A DNA stretch of 64,000 nucleotides from Massilia solisilvae. GTDB lineage: Bacteria > Pseudomonadota > Gammaproteobacteria > Burkholderiales > Burkholderiaceae_D. Below the pieces are notes generated by a model. The model saw only the letters and a list, made by a program, of their open reading frames with translations, was not told where the DNA came from and did not search any database. Position numbers and translations under genes: made by a program. Below, in pieces: positions 8,098 to 15,378 of the stretch. The stretch covers positions 744,001 through 808,000 of the forward strand of contig NZ_JANUGV010000002.1 in the NCBI RefSeq assembly GCF_024753215.1, read 5' to 3'. Numbering within the stretch: the first letter of the stretch is position 1; the number at the start of each line of letters is the position of its first letter.

Positions 8098-9438
8098 TTA
8101 CTCTTCGTCCGGGATCTTCGGAACTTTGTAGCCAGGACGCATGCCGTCGGCCGTGTCCTTGAAGCGCAGGCTGGTGGTCTTGAGCGCACCGGCCACGCCG
8201 CGGCCCGGTTTGGCAATGCCGCGGTTCCAGCGCGATGCCACCTTGCGCCAGGTGATCGGCGACACGTCGGTGGCCACCAGTTGCTCGTCATCCCAGCCGG
8301 TGCCGTCGGCGTAGAAGTTCTGCATCGCTTCGCGGGCGTACAGGTCGCAGTCGTTGAAGCCGTGCAGTGCCAGCGGCTTGTACACGCGGTCGAAGCGGTA
8401 CTGGTATTTCTTGCGGTCCGCTTCGGTCGGGCAGATGCGCACCAGCACTTCCCAGTACTCGTGGGTGTCGTCGGTAATCGGCACGTACCACTCGTACTGC
8501 ACCACATGCTCTTCCGGCCAGTTCTCGACCATCAGCACGCCCGGCAGCACCACCGAGGTACGGTACGGACGGCCCTTGGTGTTCTCGATCTTCAGGCCCA
8601 GTTGCTTGTTCTCCAGCACCGGCGCCCATTTCTCGGTGAACAGCCACTGCACCAGGCCTTTCGGACCTTTCTCGTCCTCGACGGTGGCGATGCAGTCGTC
8701 GGCGGTCGGCAGGATGCCCAGCGGCAGCACCCAGTCCATCGCGTGCACGATCGTGTTGTCCTTGTGGACCAGGATGTGGGCGTTGTCGAAGCCGTTCTCG
8801 CAGGCGATGCGCCAGTTGCCAAAGCCGGTGCGGTGCATGCCCAGGGCCACGGCGTTTTCGTCCAGCACGCTCGGCGCGGCCGGCCACAGCGGGTGCGGGA
8901 AGCGCTCGCTGTTTTCCGGGAAGCGCACCGGCAGGTCCTCGGACAGCGGCGGCACGTCGGCGTCAGGGAAATCGTCTTCGCGCACGAACACGAAGATCAT
9001 GCCGGCCACTTCCTGCACCGGGTAGGTGGTGATGCCGGTGGTGCCGACCAGCTTGTCGTTCGGGTTGGCCACGATGGTCGACAGCAGGCCCGAGTCCAGG
9101 TCGAAGGTGAAGCCGTGGTACCAGCACGAGATGGTTTGCTTGTCGAAGCACATCGGCTTCTCCGACAGGCGCACGCCGCGGTGCAGACACTGGTCTTTCA
9201 GCGCATAGACTTTGCCGTCCACGCGGCGCAGCACGATGGGGATGCCGCAGATCTGGATGCCCTCGACGTGGTCTTCCGGCAGCTCGTTGCTGAACAGCGC
9301 CGGATACCAGTGATTGATGAAGCCCCAGGCCGCATCCTTGTACGGCTGGTATTGGCTCTGCACTTTGCTGCTGTTGGTACGCTCTTCACTGATGCCGTTC
9401 TTGACGACGCGGCGACGCACTACGGGTTGATCTGCCAT
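8098..9438 (-). CDS. Rieske non-heme iron oxygenase, alpha subunit (CarAa-like)
   Basis: A 446-residue terminal oxygenase. The Rieske [2Fe-2S] motif C-x-H-x17-C-x2-H is seen as CLHRGV then CWYHG (about residues 65-90). The mononuclear iron site is seen as ENGFDNAHILVHKD (two His), with an Asp in GFNDCDLYAREAM. These stretches and the ending YADGTGW...TWRKVASRWNRGI closely resemble carbazole 1,9a-dioxygenase CarAa and related single-subunit (alpha3) oxygenases. No beta subunit or ferredoxin gene is adjacent. The start at 9438 has a perfect GGAGG. The protein is first in its unit, behind a XylS-type operator. The substrate is likely an aromatic or heterocyclic compound, but it is not determinable here. 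Confidence 0.9.
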   Translation of the reverse strand: MADQPVVRRRVVKNGISEERTNSSKVQSQYQPYKDAAWGFINHWYPALFSNELPEDHVEGIQICGIPIVLRRVDGKVYALKDQCLHRGVRLSEKPMCFDKQTISCWYHGFTFDLDSGLLSTIVANPNDKLVGTTGITTYPVQEVAGMIFVFVREDDFPDADVPPLSEDLPVRFPENSERFPHPLWPAAPSVLDENAVALGMHRTGFGNWRIACENGFDNAHILVHKDNTIVHAMDWVLPLGILPTADDCIATVEDEKGPKGLVQWLFTEKWAPVLENKQLGLKIENTKGRPYRTSVVLPGVLMVENWPEEHVVQYEWYVPITDDTHEYWEVLVRICPTEADRKKYQYRFDRVYKPLALHGFNDCDLYAREAMQNFYADGTGWDDEQLVATDVSPITWRKVASRWNRGIAKPGRGVAGALKTTSLRFKDTADGMRPGYKVPKIPDEE

Positions 9439-9526
9439 GATTGCCTCCAATCTCCTACGTATGGGAAAGATGCTTCGCACGATGCAAAGCAAGCGATCTC
9501 ATGGTACGTAGCGGCAATAGCGCTGG

Positions 9527-9562
9527 CGCTCCCGTTGGCGAACCCTCTATCCCATCAATGCA
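9527..9562 (-). promoter_or_regulatory. XylS/AntR-type operator before the Rieske oxygenase
   Basis: Minus strand 9562-9548 reads TGCA-TTGATG-GGATA, a perfect TGCA-N6-GGNTA box. Exactly 6 bp downstream is a degenerate second box (9541-9527, beginning TCGC and ending GGGAGCG). An upstream ACCGCC-AATGTTT element is shared with the site at 12760-12795. The arrangement of two boxes with 6-bp spacing matches XylS-type promoters. Confidence 0.65.
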
Positions 9563-9622
9563 TAAAAACATTGGCGGTGTTTTCTCGCATTGGCGCGAGC
9601 GGCAAAGCGCACCAATGACAAA

Positions 9623-9650
9623 GGGCTGGCCTGTTTGCACAGGGCAGCCC
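9623..9650 (-). terminator. Rho-independent terminator after the SDR gene
   Basis: GGGCTG-g-CCTGT pairs with ACAGG-g-CAGCCC around a 4-base loop, with one mismatch. On the minus strand it is followed by TTTGTC. It lies about 35 bp past the SDR stop and closes the dehydrogenase-cupin-hemerythrin-SDR unit. Confidence 0.65.
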
Positions 9651-9684
9651 TCGGAGCGGGTTTGATGCGGTGTTCGCTGTGTGC

Positions 9685-10428
9685 TCAGGCGGTCATGCCG
9701 CCATCGACCGACAGCATGGCGCCGGTCACATAGGCCGATCCTGGCGAGAGCAGGTACAACACGGCCTCGGCCACTTCGTGCGGCTGGCCGATGCGGCGCA
9801 TGGGAATCATGTCGTCGAGCAGGTGCACGTCGCCGCCCGTCGAGCGCATGTAGTTCGGTGTTTCGGTGGCGCCCGGGCACACCGCGTTGATGCGGATGTT
9901 ACGGTCCGCATATTCCTTGGCGACTGCCTTGGTGAGCCCGACCACCGCATGCTTGGCCGCCACATAATGGGCGATGCCGTTCATGCCGCGCAGGCCGAAG
10001 ATCGACGCGTTGTTGACGATCGCGCCGCCGCCGGCGCGCAGCATCGCCTCGACCTGGTACTTGACGCCGTAATAGACGCCCTTGAAGTTCAGGTCGATGA
10101 CCCATTCCGATTCTTCCACCGGGGTCTGGTCGATCGGCTTGAAGTCGGCGTGGCCGCCCGCGTTGTTGAATGCGAAATCGAGACGGCCAAAGCGCGATTC
10201 GACGAACCGGACCAGCGCTTCGTTGTCTTCGCGGCGCGAAGCATCCATCACGAACGTCTCGGCCTTGCCGCCGGCCTTGACGATCTCGTCGCGCACCGCG
10301 GCAAGCTTGTCTTCGGTGCGGCCGGCCAGCACCACGGTTGCGCCTTGCGCGGCCAGGGCGATGGCCGCTGCACGCCCCATGCCCGAGCCGCCGCCTGTGA
10401 CCAGGCCTACTTTGTCTTGCATCGTCAT
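9685..10428 (-). CDS. Short-chain dehydrogenase/reductase (SDR)
   Basis: A 247-residue classical SDR. The cofactor motif is TGGGSGMG (about residues 10-17), NNAG is at about 88, the catalytic serine lies in NNASIF (about 140), and the YxxxK motif is YVAAK (about 154). It should oxidise or reduce a hydroxyl/carbonyl with NAD(P). The start overlaps the hemerythrin stop by 4 bp (ATGA), which indicates translational coupling. Together with the zinc-type dehydrogenase in the same unit it could handle a diol or alcohol produced by the Rieske oxygenase; that link is inferred. Confidence 0.92.
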   Translation of the reverse strand: MTMQDKVGLVTGGGSGMGRAAAIALAAQGATVVLAGRTEDKLAAVRDEIVKAGGKAETFVMDASRREDNEALVRFVESRFGRLDFAFNNAGGHADFKPIDQTPVEESEWVIDLNFKGVYYGVKYQVEAMLRAGGGAIVNNASIFGLRGMNGIAHYVAAKHAVVGLTKAVAKEYADRNIRINAVCPGATETPNYMRSTGGDVHLLDDMIPMRRIGQPHEVAEAVLYLLSPGSAYVTGAMLSVDGGMTA

Positions 10429-10955
10429 GCTGCACTCCTTTGCTCAGGCTGAACCGATTCGTGCTCGACAAACCGCGCGATGTGGCGCCTGAGGATGACG
10501 GGCGCGCCGCCGTGGCGTTGCTTGCTGACCCAGGCCGACAAAGCGGAGTCGAGATAGGTCGCGTGCTTGGGAAACCAGTCCGCGAGTGCGGCGGCAAGGC
10601 GCCGCACGTCGCGCAGGCCAACCTGGCCGGCCTTGGCCAGCTGGTTCACCTGCAGCACCGTGTCGAGCACCTTCTGGTGTTCGTCGAGATGGCAATCCAT
10701 CGACGGATACCCGGTCCGCTCCATCAACTCGCGCTCGGTATCGAAGTGCGCAAGCAGGTGATCCTCGACCGCCTGCAGGCAGCCGAGGGCCGTGACGGCA
10801 TTGCATCCTGCGAGCGCCTTGACGACCTGCACGAATTGCTCGTGCGCGTCGTCCATCGGGCCAAGGCCGAGCAGCAGGGCGTCGCTCCACTCGAGCTTTT
10901 CGGCAGCGTTTTCGTCAAAGCCTTCCTGGCGGCCGTGTGCGTGGCGGTGGGACAT
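10425..10955 (-). CDS. Bacteriohemerythrin-like diiron protein
   Basis: A 176-residue single-domain hemerythrin. The conserved ligands appear in order: MDDAHEQF, then HLLAHFDTERELM, then CHLDEHQKVL, and a final His in KHATYLDSAL, matching the four-helix O2-binding fold. It is cytoplasmic, with no signal peptide. It is unusual to find one inside a catabolic operon, coupled by a 4-bp overlap to the SDR. Oxygen sensing, storage or delivery to the Rieske oxygenase is a reasonable inference. The region before the domain, about 25 residues, is His/Asp-rich. The start has CGGAG seven bases upstream. Confidence 0.88.
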   Translation of the reverse strand: MSHRHAHGRQEGFDENAAEKLEWSDALLLGLGPMDDAHEQFVQVVKALAGCNAVTALGCLQAVEDHLLAHFDTERELMERTGYPSMDCHLDEHQKVLDTVLQVNQLAKAGQVGLRDVRRLAAALADWFPKHATYLDSALSAWVSKQRHGGAPVILRRHIARFVEHESVQPEQRSAA

Positions 10956-10985
10956 GGGCGGACTCCGGGCTGAAAAGGTGAGGGG

Positions 10986-11516
10986 CTAGCGCGCCGCGAT
11001 GAGCACGGACAGCATCACCGCCGGCGTTTCGGTCCGGTTGCGCCACGCATGGCGCGTGCCGTTCTGGATCACGATGTCGCCCGCCTTCAGGTGACGCAGC
11101 TCGCCATCGTCCAGCTCGAGCCACAGCTCGCCGGACAGGATCACGTCGTAGTCGACCGTCGGGGTGCGGTGGAAACCGGACCCGTCGGTGTCGAAGGTTT
11201 CGGCCAGGCCCGGCAGGTACTGTGCGTATTCCGCGCCGGCGGCAGCGCCGTCAAAGCCCGGCGTGGCCATCACGCTGTCGGGCGGGAACTGGACCACGAT
11301 CACGCGCGTGCCATGCGGCGCCGGCATCACCGATTCGATGCCCACCACCGGATCGCGGCCGTCGAACGGCAGGGTGGGCTCGGCCCCGGTCGTGGCCCAG
11401 GCCAGCGTGGTTTGAAAGCCCGGGACCGCGGCATAGTCGTGGGTATTGGCCACCGGGCCGTCGGACACGACCACCGATTTGCCGTTGCGCTCGCCCGTTA
11501 CGATACGTCTTACCAT
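10986..11516 (-). CDS. Cupin-domain protein
   Basis: A 176-residue protein whose second half is a cupin barrel. Motif 1 can be seen around FHRTPTVDYDVILSGELWLELDDGE (first 20: positions about 117-136), with a typical G-E-L turn. Motif 2 lies in LKAGDIVIQNGTRHAWRNRT. The motif-1 histidines are replaced by other residues (Thr, Asp), so metal binding may be altered. It is likely either an enzyme of a small-molecule pathway or a sensor-like protein. It lies 30 bp downstream of the dehydrogenase gene, with AAGGAG before the ATG at 11516. The precise role is unknown. Confidence 0.8.
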   Translation of the reverse strand: MVRRIVTGERNGKSVVVSDGPVANTHDYAAVPGFQTTLAWATTGAEPTLPFDGRDPVVGIESVMPAPHGTRVIVVQFPPDSVMATPGFDGAAAGAEYAQYLPGLAETFDTDGSGFHRTPTVDYDVILSGELWLELDDGELRHLKAGDIVIQNGTRHAWRNRTETPAVMLSVLIAAR

Positions 11517-11545
11517 GTTCAGACTCCTTGTTGTTGGATGTGCGC

Positions 11546-12661
11546 TTACTGCACGATCACGACGTTGACAAAACCGCCCTTGCGCTGTTCCGCGTCGGCC
11601 AGGGCTTCGTTGGCTTGCTCGAGCGTGTAGCGGTGATGGTCGAACACGTTCAGGTCGAGCGTGCCGGCAGCGGCCATGTAGGCCAGGTCCTGGCCTTCGC
11701 CCACCGAGAACCACAGCGAACCGAGGACGCTGATCTGCGAGCACATCAGCTCGTGCAGGTTCAGCGGCAGCGGGTCGTTCATTGCACCCACCTCGACCAG
11801 GCGGCCGCCGCGGCGCAGCGCGCCGATGCAGTCGAGCGTGACCTGGTGCGGCGCGCCCGGGCCGATCGCGTCCAGCACTGCGTCCACGCCCACGCCACCG
11901 GTCTCGCTGCGCACCCAGTCGCCCAGGTTGCCGGAGCCGTGCGAGAAGACGCGGATACGCTCGGGATCGAGCGCGCGCACGCGTTCGAGCAGGTCGGCAT
12001 TGCGCGCCACGCAGAAGATCTTGACCGCGCCCATCGCGCGCGCGATCTGCACCGCGCCCAGGCCCAGGGTGCCGCTGGCGCCGCTGATCAGCACGGTCTT
12101 GCCGGCCGCCACACCTGCCTTGCGCAAGCCGGAATAGGCGGTGCCCAGGTAGCCGAAGCGGGCCGCTTGCTCGAAGCTGACCGCAGGCGGCAGCTTGACC
12201 AGGCCGTCCGCCGGGGCGGTGGCGTACTGGCCAAAGCCGCCGTACGGGTACTGCTTGTAGATGTCCTTGGAGCGCGGCCCGAAGCCGAAGTAGCCCTGGA
12301 AGGTGTATGCGACGCAGTTGGTCGGCTCGCCCATGCGGCAGGCGTGGCACGAGCCGCAGGAACGGCCCGGGTTGATGTACACGCGGTCGCCCGGTGCGAT
12401 GCCGGTGACGGCGGCGCCGACTTCGGCCACCACCCCGGCGGTATCCAGGCCGTAGATCGCGGGCAGGTCCGGCACGGTGAGGTAGGAACGCTCGCCGTAG
12501 TTGCTCATCACATTGCGCAGGTTCGGCACCACGCCGGATGCCTTGACCTGGACCAGGACGTCGGTGGGACGCAGCAGCGTGGGCAGCGGCAGCGTATCGA
12601 GCTGGAAGCGGCCGCCAGGCTCGTGGATGCGCATTGCCTTCATCGTGTTCAGGGCGTTCAT
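11546..12661 (-). CDS. Zinc-type medium-chain alcohol dehydrogenase-like protein
   Basis: A 371-residue MDR protein. The four-cysteine structural zinc lobe is complete (CGSCHACRMGEPTNC, about residues 101-115), and the NAD(P) Rossmann motif GASGTLGLGAVQ is at about 193. The usual catalytic-zinc cysteine is replaced (SGVVPNLRN), and the GHE motif reads GLDTAG, so the catalytic zinc is probably absent. Such proteins act as reductases or dehydrogenases without catalytic metal. The start at 12661 follows AAGGAG; upstream in-frame codons extend into the promoter. It is first in the unit with cupin, hemerythrin and SDR. Confidence 0.88.
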   Translation of the reverse strand: MNALNTMKAMRIHEPGGRFQLDTLPLPTLLRPTDVLVQVKASGVVPNLRNVMSNYGERSYLTVPDLPAIYGLDTAGVVAEVGAAVTGIAPGDRVYINPGRSCGSCHACRMGEPTNCVAYTFQGYFGFGPRSKDIYKQYPYGGFGQYATAPADGLVKLPPAVSFEQAARFGYLGTAYSGLRKAGVAAGKTVLISGASGTLGLGAVQIARAMGAVKIFCVARNADLLERVRALDPERIRVFSHGSGNLGDWVRSETGGVGVDAVLDAIGPGAPHQVTLDCIGALRRGGRLVEVGAMNDPLPLNLHELMCSQISVLGSLWFSVGEGQDLAYMAAAGTLDLNVFDHHRYTLEQANEALADAEQRKGGFVNVVIVQ

Positions 12662-12759
12662 GTCTGTCTCCTTGGTGTGATCGTCGGTTCGCGGTCCACG
12701 GCGTGGCCGGCGAACGGCTGTGTTGAACGTCGATCCTAGGGCACAGGGAACCCGGCTCA

Positions 12760-12795
12760 CACTCCCGTGCGCGAAGCGCTTATCCCGGCAATGCA
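12760..12795 (-). promoter_or_regulatory. XylS/AntR-type operator before the dehydrogenase unit
   Basis: Minus strand 12795-12781 reads TGCA-TTGCCG-GGATA. Six bp further on is the degenerate box at 12774-12760 (TCGC...GGGAGTG), nearly the same as at the Rieske promoter. The upstream element ACCGCAGCGTTT is also shared. It lies about 100 bp before the start codon at 12661. Confidence 0.65.
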
Positions 12796-12886
12796 GGAAA
12801 CGCTGCGGTGCTTGGCACGACGGGGATAGCCGCTGGCGCGACGCGCGGCGGCCGGGAGGGCATCAGGGAGGGAAAGGGCAGGAGAC

Positions 12887-12914
12887 GTAGCGTGGGCAGG
12901 AGACCTGCCCACGC
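12887..12914. repeat. GTGGGC palindrome, intergenic
   Basis: GTAGCGTGGGCAGG is followed after a 3-base loop by the complementary CCTGCCCACGC, making a strong hairpin between the dehydrogenase promoter and the AraC-type gene. Sequence and GTAG lead match the arms of the larger repeat at 40094-40212, so both seem to belong to one dispersed family. It could also terminate the AraC-type gene, although there is no T-run. Confidence 0.6.
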
Positions 12915-12941
12915 CACAGGTGCATCGACGGGACGTTTCGG

Positions 12942-13937
12942 TCAGGAACGCTGCAGCGTTTCGGACGGAGTTTCGCCGAAACGGCGCTTGTAGTCGGTCG
13001 TGAAGTGGCCGAGATGGCTGAAGCCCCAGCGGAATGCGACGGTGGTGACCGCGCCGCTGGAAGGCGGCGTGCGCAGGAGTTCTTCGTGCACCCGGCGCAG
13101 GCGCACCTCCTTCAGGAAGTGCATGGGCGAGGTGTTGCGGAAGCGGCGAAAGCCGGCAAACAGCGAGCGCGTGCTGACGCCGGCGTATTCCGCCAGGTCG
13201 CCCACCGAGATCGGCTCGTGGGCATGCTCCTCGATGTACTGCTCGATGCGCTTGACGAAGGACGGCGCGATCGACTGCCCCTTTTCCTCGCACAGTTCGG
13301 CACTGTAGTTGTTCGGCTGGCAACTGAGCAGCATGCCGACGAAGGTGGTCTCGAACTGGGTGCTGAGCAGGGGCGAGAGCTTGTCCGAGGTGGACAGCAC
13401 GTCGCACATCCATGCCAGCATCTTGACCATGTTGCGCCCGTCCGGCGTGTCCAGGTTCATGACCGCGTCGAACTCGACATCCTTGTGCAAGGTGCGGCCC
13501 AGGTGCTGCTGGCACTGGCGCCGGACCACCTCGTTATCGACCCGGATGATGATCTTGTCGCCACCAAAGTGGTGGATGCGCGTGCGCGCATGCGAGTTCA
13601 GCACCACGCCCTGGGTGGACTCGAACAGGGCGCGCTTGCCGTCGGACTCGATGAACTCGCGCCCGCTGATCGGCACCTGGACCAGTGAAAACAACTCCAT
13701 CACGTCCGGGTCGATGACGGTCTCGCCGCCATAGGTCATGCGGCCCACGCCCAGGCTGTTGACGCGCCGGTAATTGACGCGCGTGTTGAACTTTGGGTCT
13801 TTGGAGTAGATCTTGTTACTGCAGAAAATGCGCTCGCCTACCGAGCGCGCCTCCTCGATGTCGGAGGTCTGACACAGGCCGTAGTCGGACAGGACGTTGT
13901 CCGCCGGCATGAGGGAGGGGAAAACACTGTGCGCCAT
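12942..13937 (-). CDS. AraC/XylS-family transcriptional activator
   Basis: A 331-residue regulator. Residues about 1-200 resemble the AraC-binding-like (PF14525) effector domain found in XylS, AntR and similar proteins. Residues about 225-328 contain the double helix-turn-helix: ISVGDLAEYAGVSTRSLFAG, then VAFRWGFSHLGHFTTDYKRR, ending with FGETPSETL. It lies at the head of the catabolic block in the same orientation. TGCA-N6-GGATA sites of the kind bound by XylS relatives precede all three downstream units, so it is very likely their activator. The effector is unknown; in relatives it is an aromatic acid such as benzoate or anthranilate. Confidence 0.92.
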   Translation of the reverse strand: MAHSVFPSLMPADNVLSDYGLCQTSDIEEARSVGERIFCSNKIYSKDPKFNTRVNYRRVNSLGVGRMTYGGETVIDPDVMELFSLVQVPISGREFIESDGKRALFESTQGVVLNSHARTRIHHFGGDKIIIRVDNEVVRRQCQQHLGRTLHKDVEFDAVMNLDTPDGRNMVKMLAWMCDVLSTSDKLSPLLSTQFETTFVGMLLSCQPNNYSAELCEEKGQSIAPSFVKRIEQYIEEHAHEPISVGDLAEYAGVSTRSLFAGFRRFRNTSPMHFLKEVRLRRVHEELLRTPPSSGAVTTVAFRWGFSHLGHFTTDYKRRFGETPSETLQRS

Positions 13938-14132
13938 AGTTGTCTCTTGGGTGATCAGGCATGGATCTCAGTTTCGGGCGCGCTGAAATACCAGGTTGAC
14001 CACCCTGTCGGACAGGTGCGGGCAACTTACCGGTTCCTCCGCCCGATGGCGCGCTTGATGTGAGCAGTGGACGAACCTGCTTCTTTTTGATGGTAAGTCG
14101 CGCCAACGTGTGGAAAATAGTATGCCATATTC

Positions 14133-14146
14133 TTGATCCAGATCCG
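14133..14146. promoter_or_regulatory. Possible FNR/ANR-type box upstream of the AraC-type gene
   Basis: TTGAT-CCAG-ATCCG matches TTGAT-N4-ATCAA at 8 of 10 positions. It lies about 195 bp before the regulator's start. A better copy with the same core (TGATCCAGATC) lies at 17539-17552. Confidence 0.3.
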
Positions 14147-14225
14147 TTCTTTTTTTGCTTCGGTTGTGGTAAGCCTTGCAAAAATTCGGTTTCTGCCCAA
14201 TGAGCGCGGGCGGCGGCCCGCAGCG

Positions 14226-15368
14226 TCACATCGCCGGGCGGGGCGCGCGCGCAGCCTGTGCGCGCGCGCGCACCTTGTGCCGCCAGCGGATGACGCCGGT
14301 GACGAACAGGAGCAGCGGAACGAAGCCCGACAGGAACACCGCCGCGCGGCCGACAATCCCGAACGCTTCGCCGTTGTGCAGGGGATGGAACCAGTAGGAC
14401 ATGCGCGCTCCCGTGTTGGCCGCGAGCGGGTCATGCGCGGCCAGGATCGCGCCGCTGCCCGCGTCGAGCCAGACCCGGGTTTGGGGGAAGCGGCGGCTTG
14501 GCTCGGACGGCTGGCGCATGCGCAGCGATATGGGCGTGTGCGCGGCGCCGCTGGTTTCCACCCAGCGGACTTCGGCGTCAGGAAAGCGCGCCCTGGCGGT
14601 GGCGATGGCCTGGTCGAGCGACACCGTATCGTGTTCGTGCACCGTCGCGGACGGGCTGGTCATCGGCGCCGCCGCGGACGGGCTGGAACCCAGGAGCGTG
14701 CGCGTCTGCTCGGGAAATGCCAGCGCGCTGCCGGTGAGCGCGAGCACGGCCAGCAAGGGCAGCCAGTACACACCGCTGGAACAGTGCATGTCGTATGCCC
14801 GCCGCACGGCGCCGGGGCGCGGCACGATGCGCAGGGCGGTCCAGAACCTGGCCTTGGACGGCCACCACAACTGTATGCCCGTCACCATCACGGCGAAACA
14901 CAGGATGCCGGCCAGACCCACCAGCACCAGGCCGGGTTTGCCCGACAACAGCGTGTAGTGCAGGTCGAACAGCCAGGTCACCACCGTGTCGCCCCAGAAC
15001 CGCTTGCTGGTCACTTGCAGCGTCGCGGGGTCCAGGGTCACCAGCAGCGGCGCGAAGTAGCTGCCGGCGCGCTCGGCCGGATGGTAGTAGCGCGCCATCA
15101 CCGGCGTGTCCTGGTCGAGCGGCAGCTCGATGCGCCACGGGCCGTCACGCTCCGGATAGGTTTGGCGCAGCGCCTGGTGGATCGACTCCACTGGCGGCAA
15201 GGCGGCAACCGCGTGCTCGACCCGGGTGTGCGGGTTGAGCGCGCGGTCGATGTCGAGGTAGAACACGAGGGCGCTGCCGGTCAGGCCGAGCAGGACGAAC
15301 CAGAGCCCCACCACCAGGCCGCTCCAGAAGTGAAGCGCAAGGACGATGCGCCGGACCGGACTTGCCAT
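14226..15368 (-). CDS. PepSY-associated membrane protein (PiuB-like)
   Basis: A 380-residue inner-membrane protein with the four-helix PepSY_TM layout: helices at about 7-35 (LHFWSGLVVGLWFVLLGLTG), about 140-165, about 190-210 and about 335-360, with periplasmic domains between. Histidines in the helices (LHFWSG, DLHYTLL, YDMHCSSG, FHPLHNG) are typical and may bind heme or metal. The family is common next to TonB-dependent siderophore receptors and is thought to act as an inner-membrane ferric reductase. It lies 10 bp downstream of the TonB receptor gene, so the two are one operon. Confidence 0.87.
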   Translation of the reverse strand: MASPVRRIVLALHFWSGLVVGLWFVLLGLTGSALVFYLDIDRALNPHTRVEHAVAALPPVESIHQALRQTYPERDGPWRIELPLDQDTPVMARYYHPAERAGSYFAPLLVTLDPATLQVTSKRFWGDTVVTWLFDLHYTLLSGKPGLVLVGLAGILCFAVMVTGIQLWWPSKARFWTALRIVPRPGAVRRAYDMHCSSGVYWLPLLAVLALTGSALAFPEQTRTLLGSSPSAAAPMTSPSATVHEHDTVSLDQAIATARARFPDAEVRWVETSGAAHTPISLRMRQPSEPSRRFPQTRVWLDAGSGAILAAHDPLAANTGARMSYWFHPLHNGEAFGIVGRAAVFLSGFVPLLLFVTGVIRWRHKVRARAQAARAPRPAM

Positions 15369-15378
15369 GTGCGCCGCC

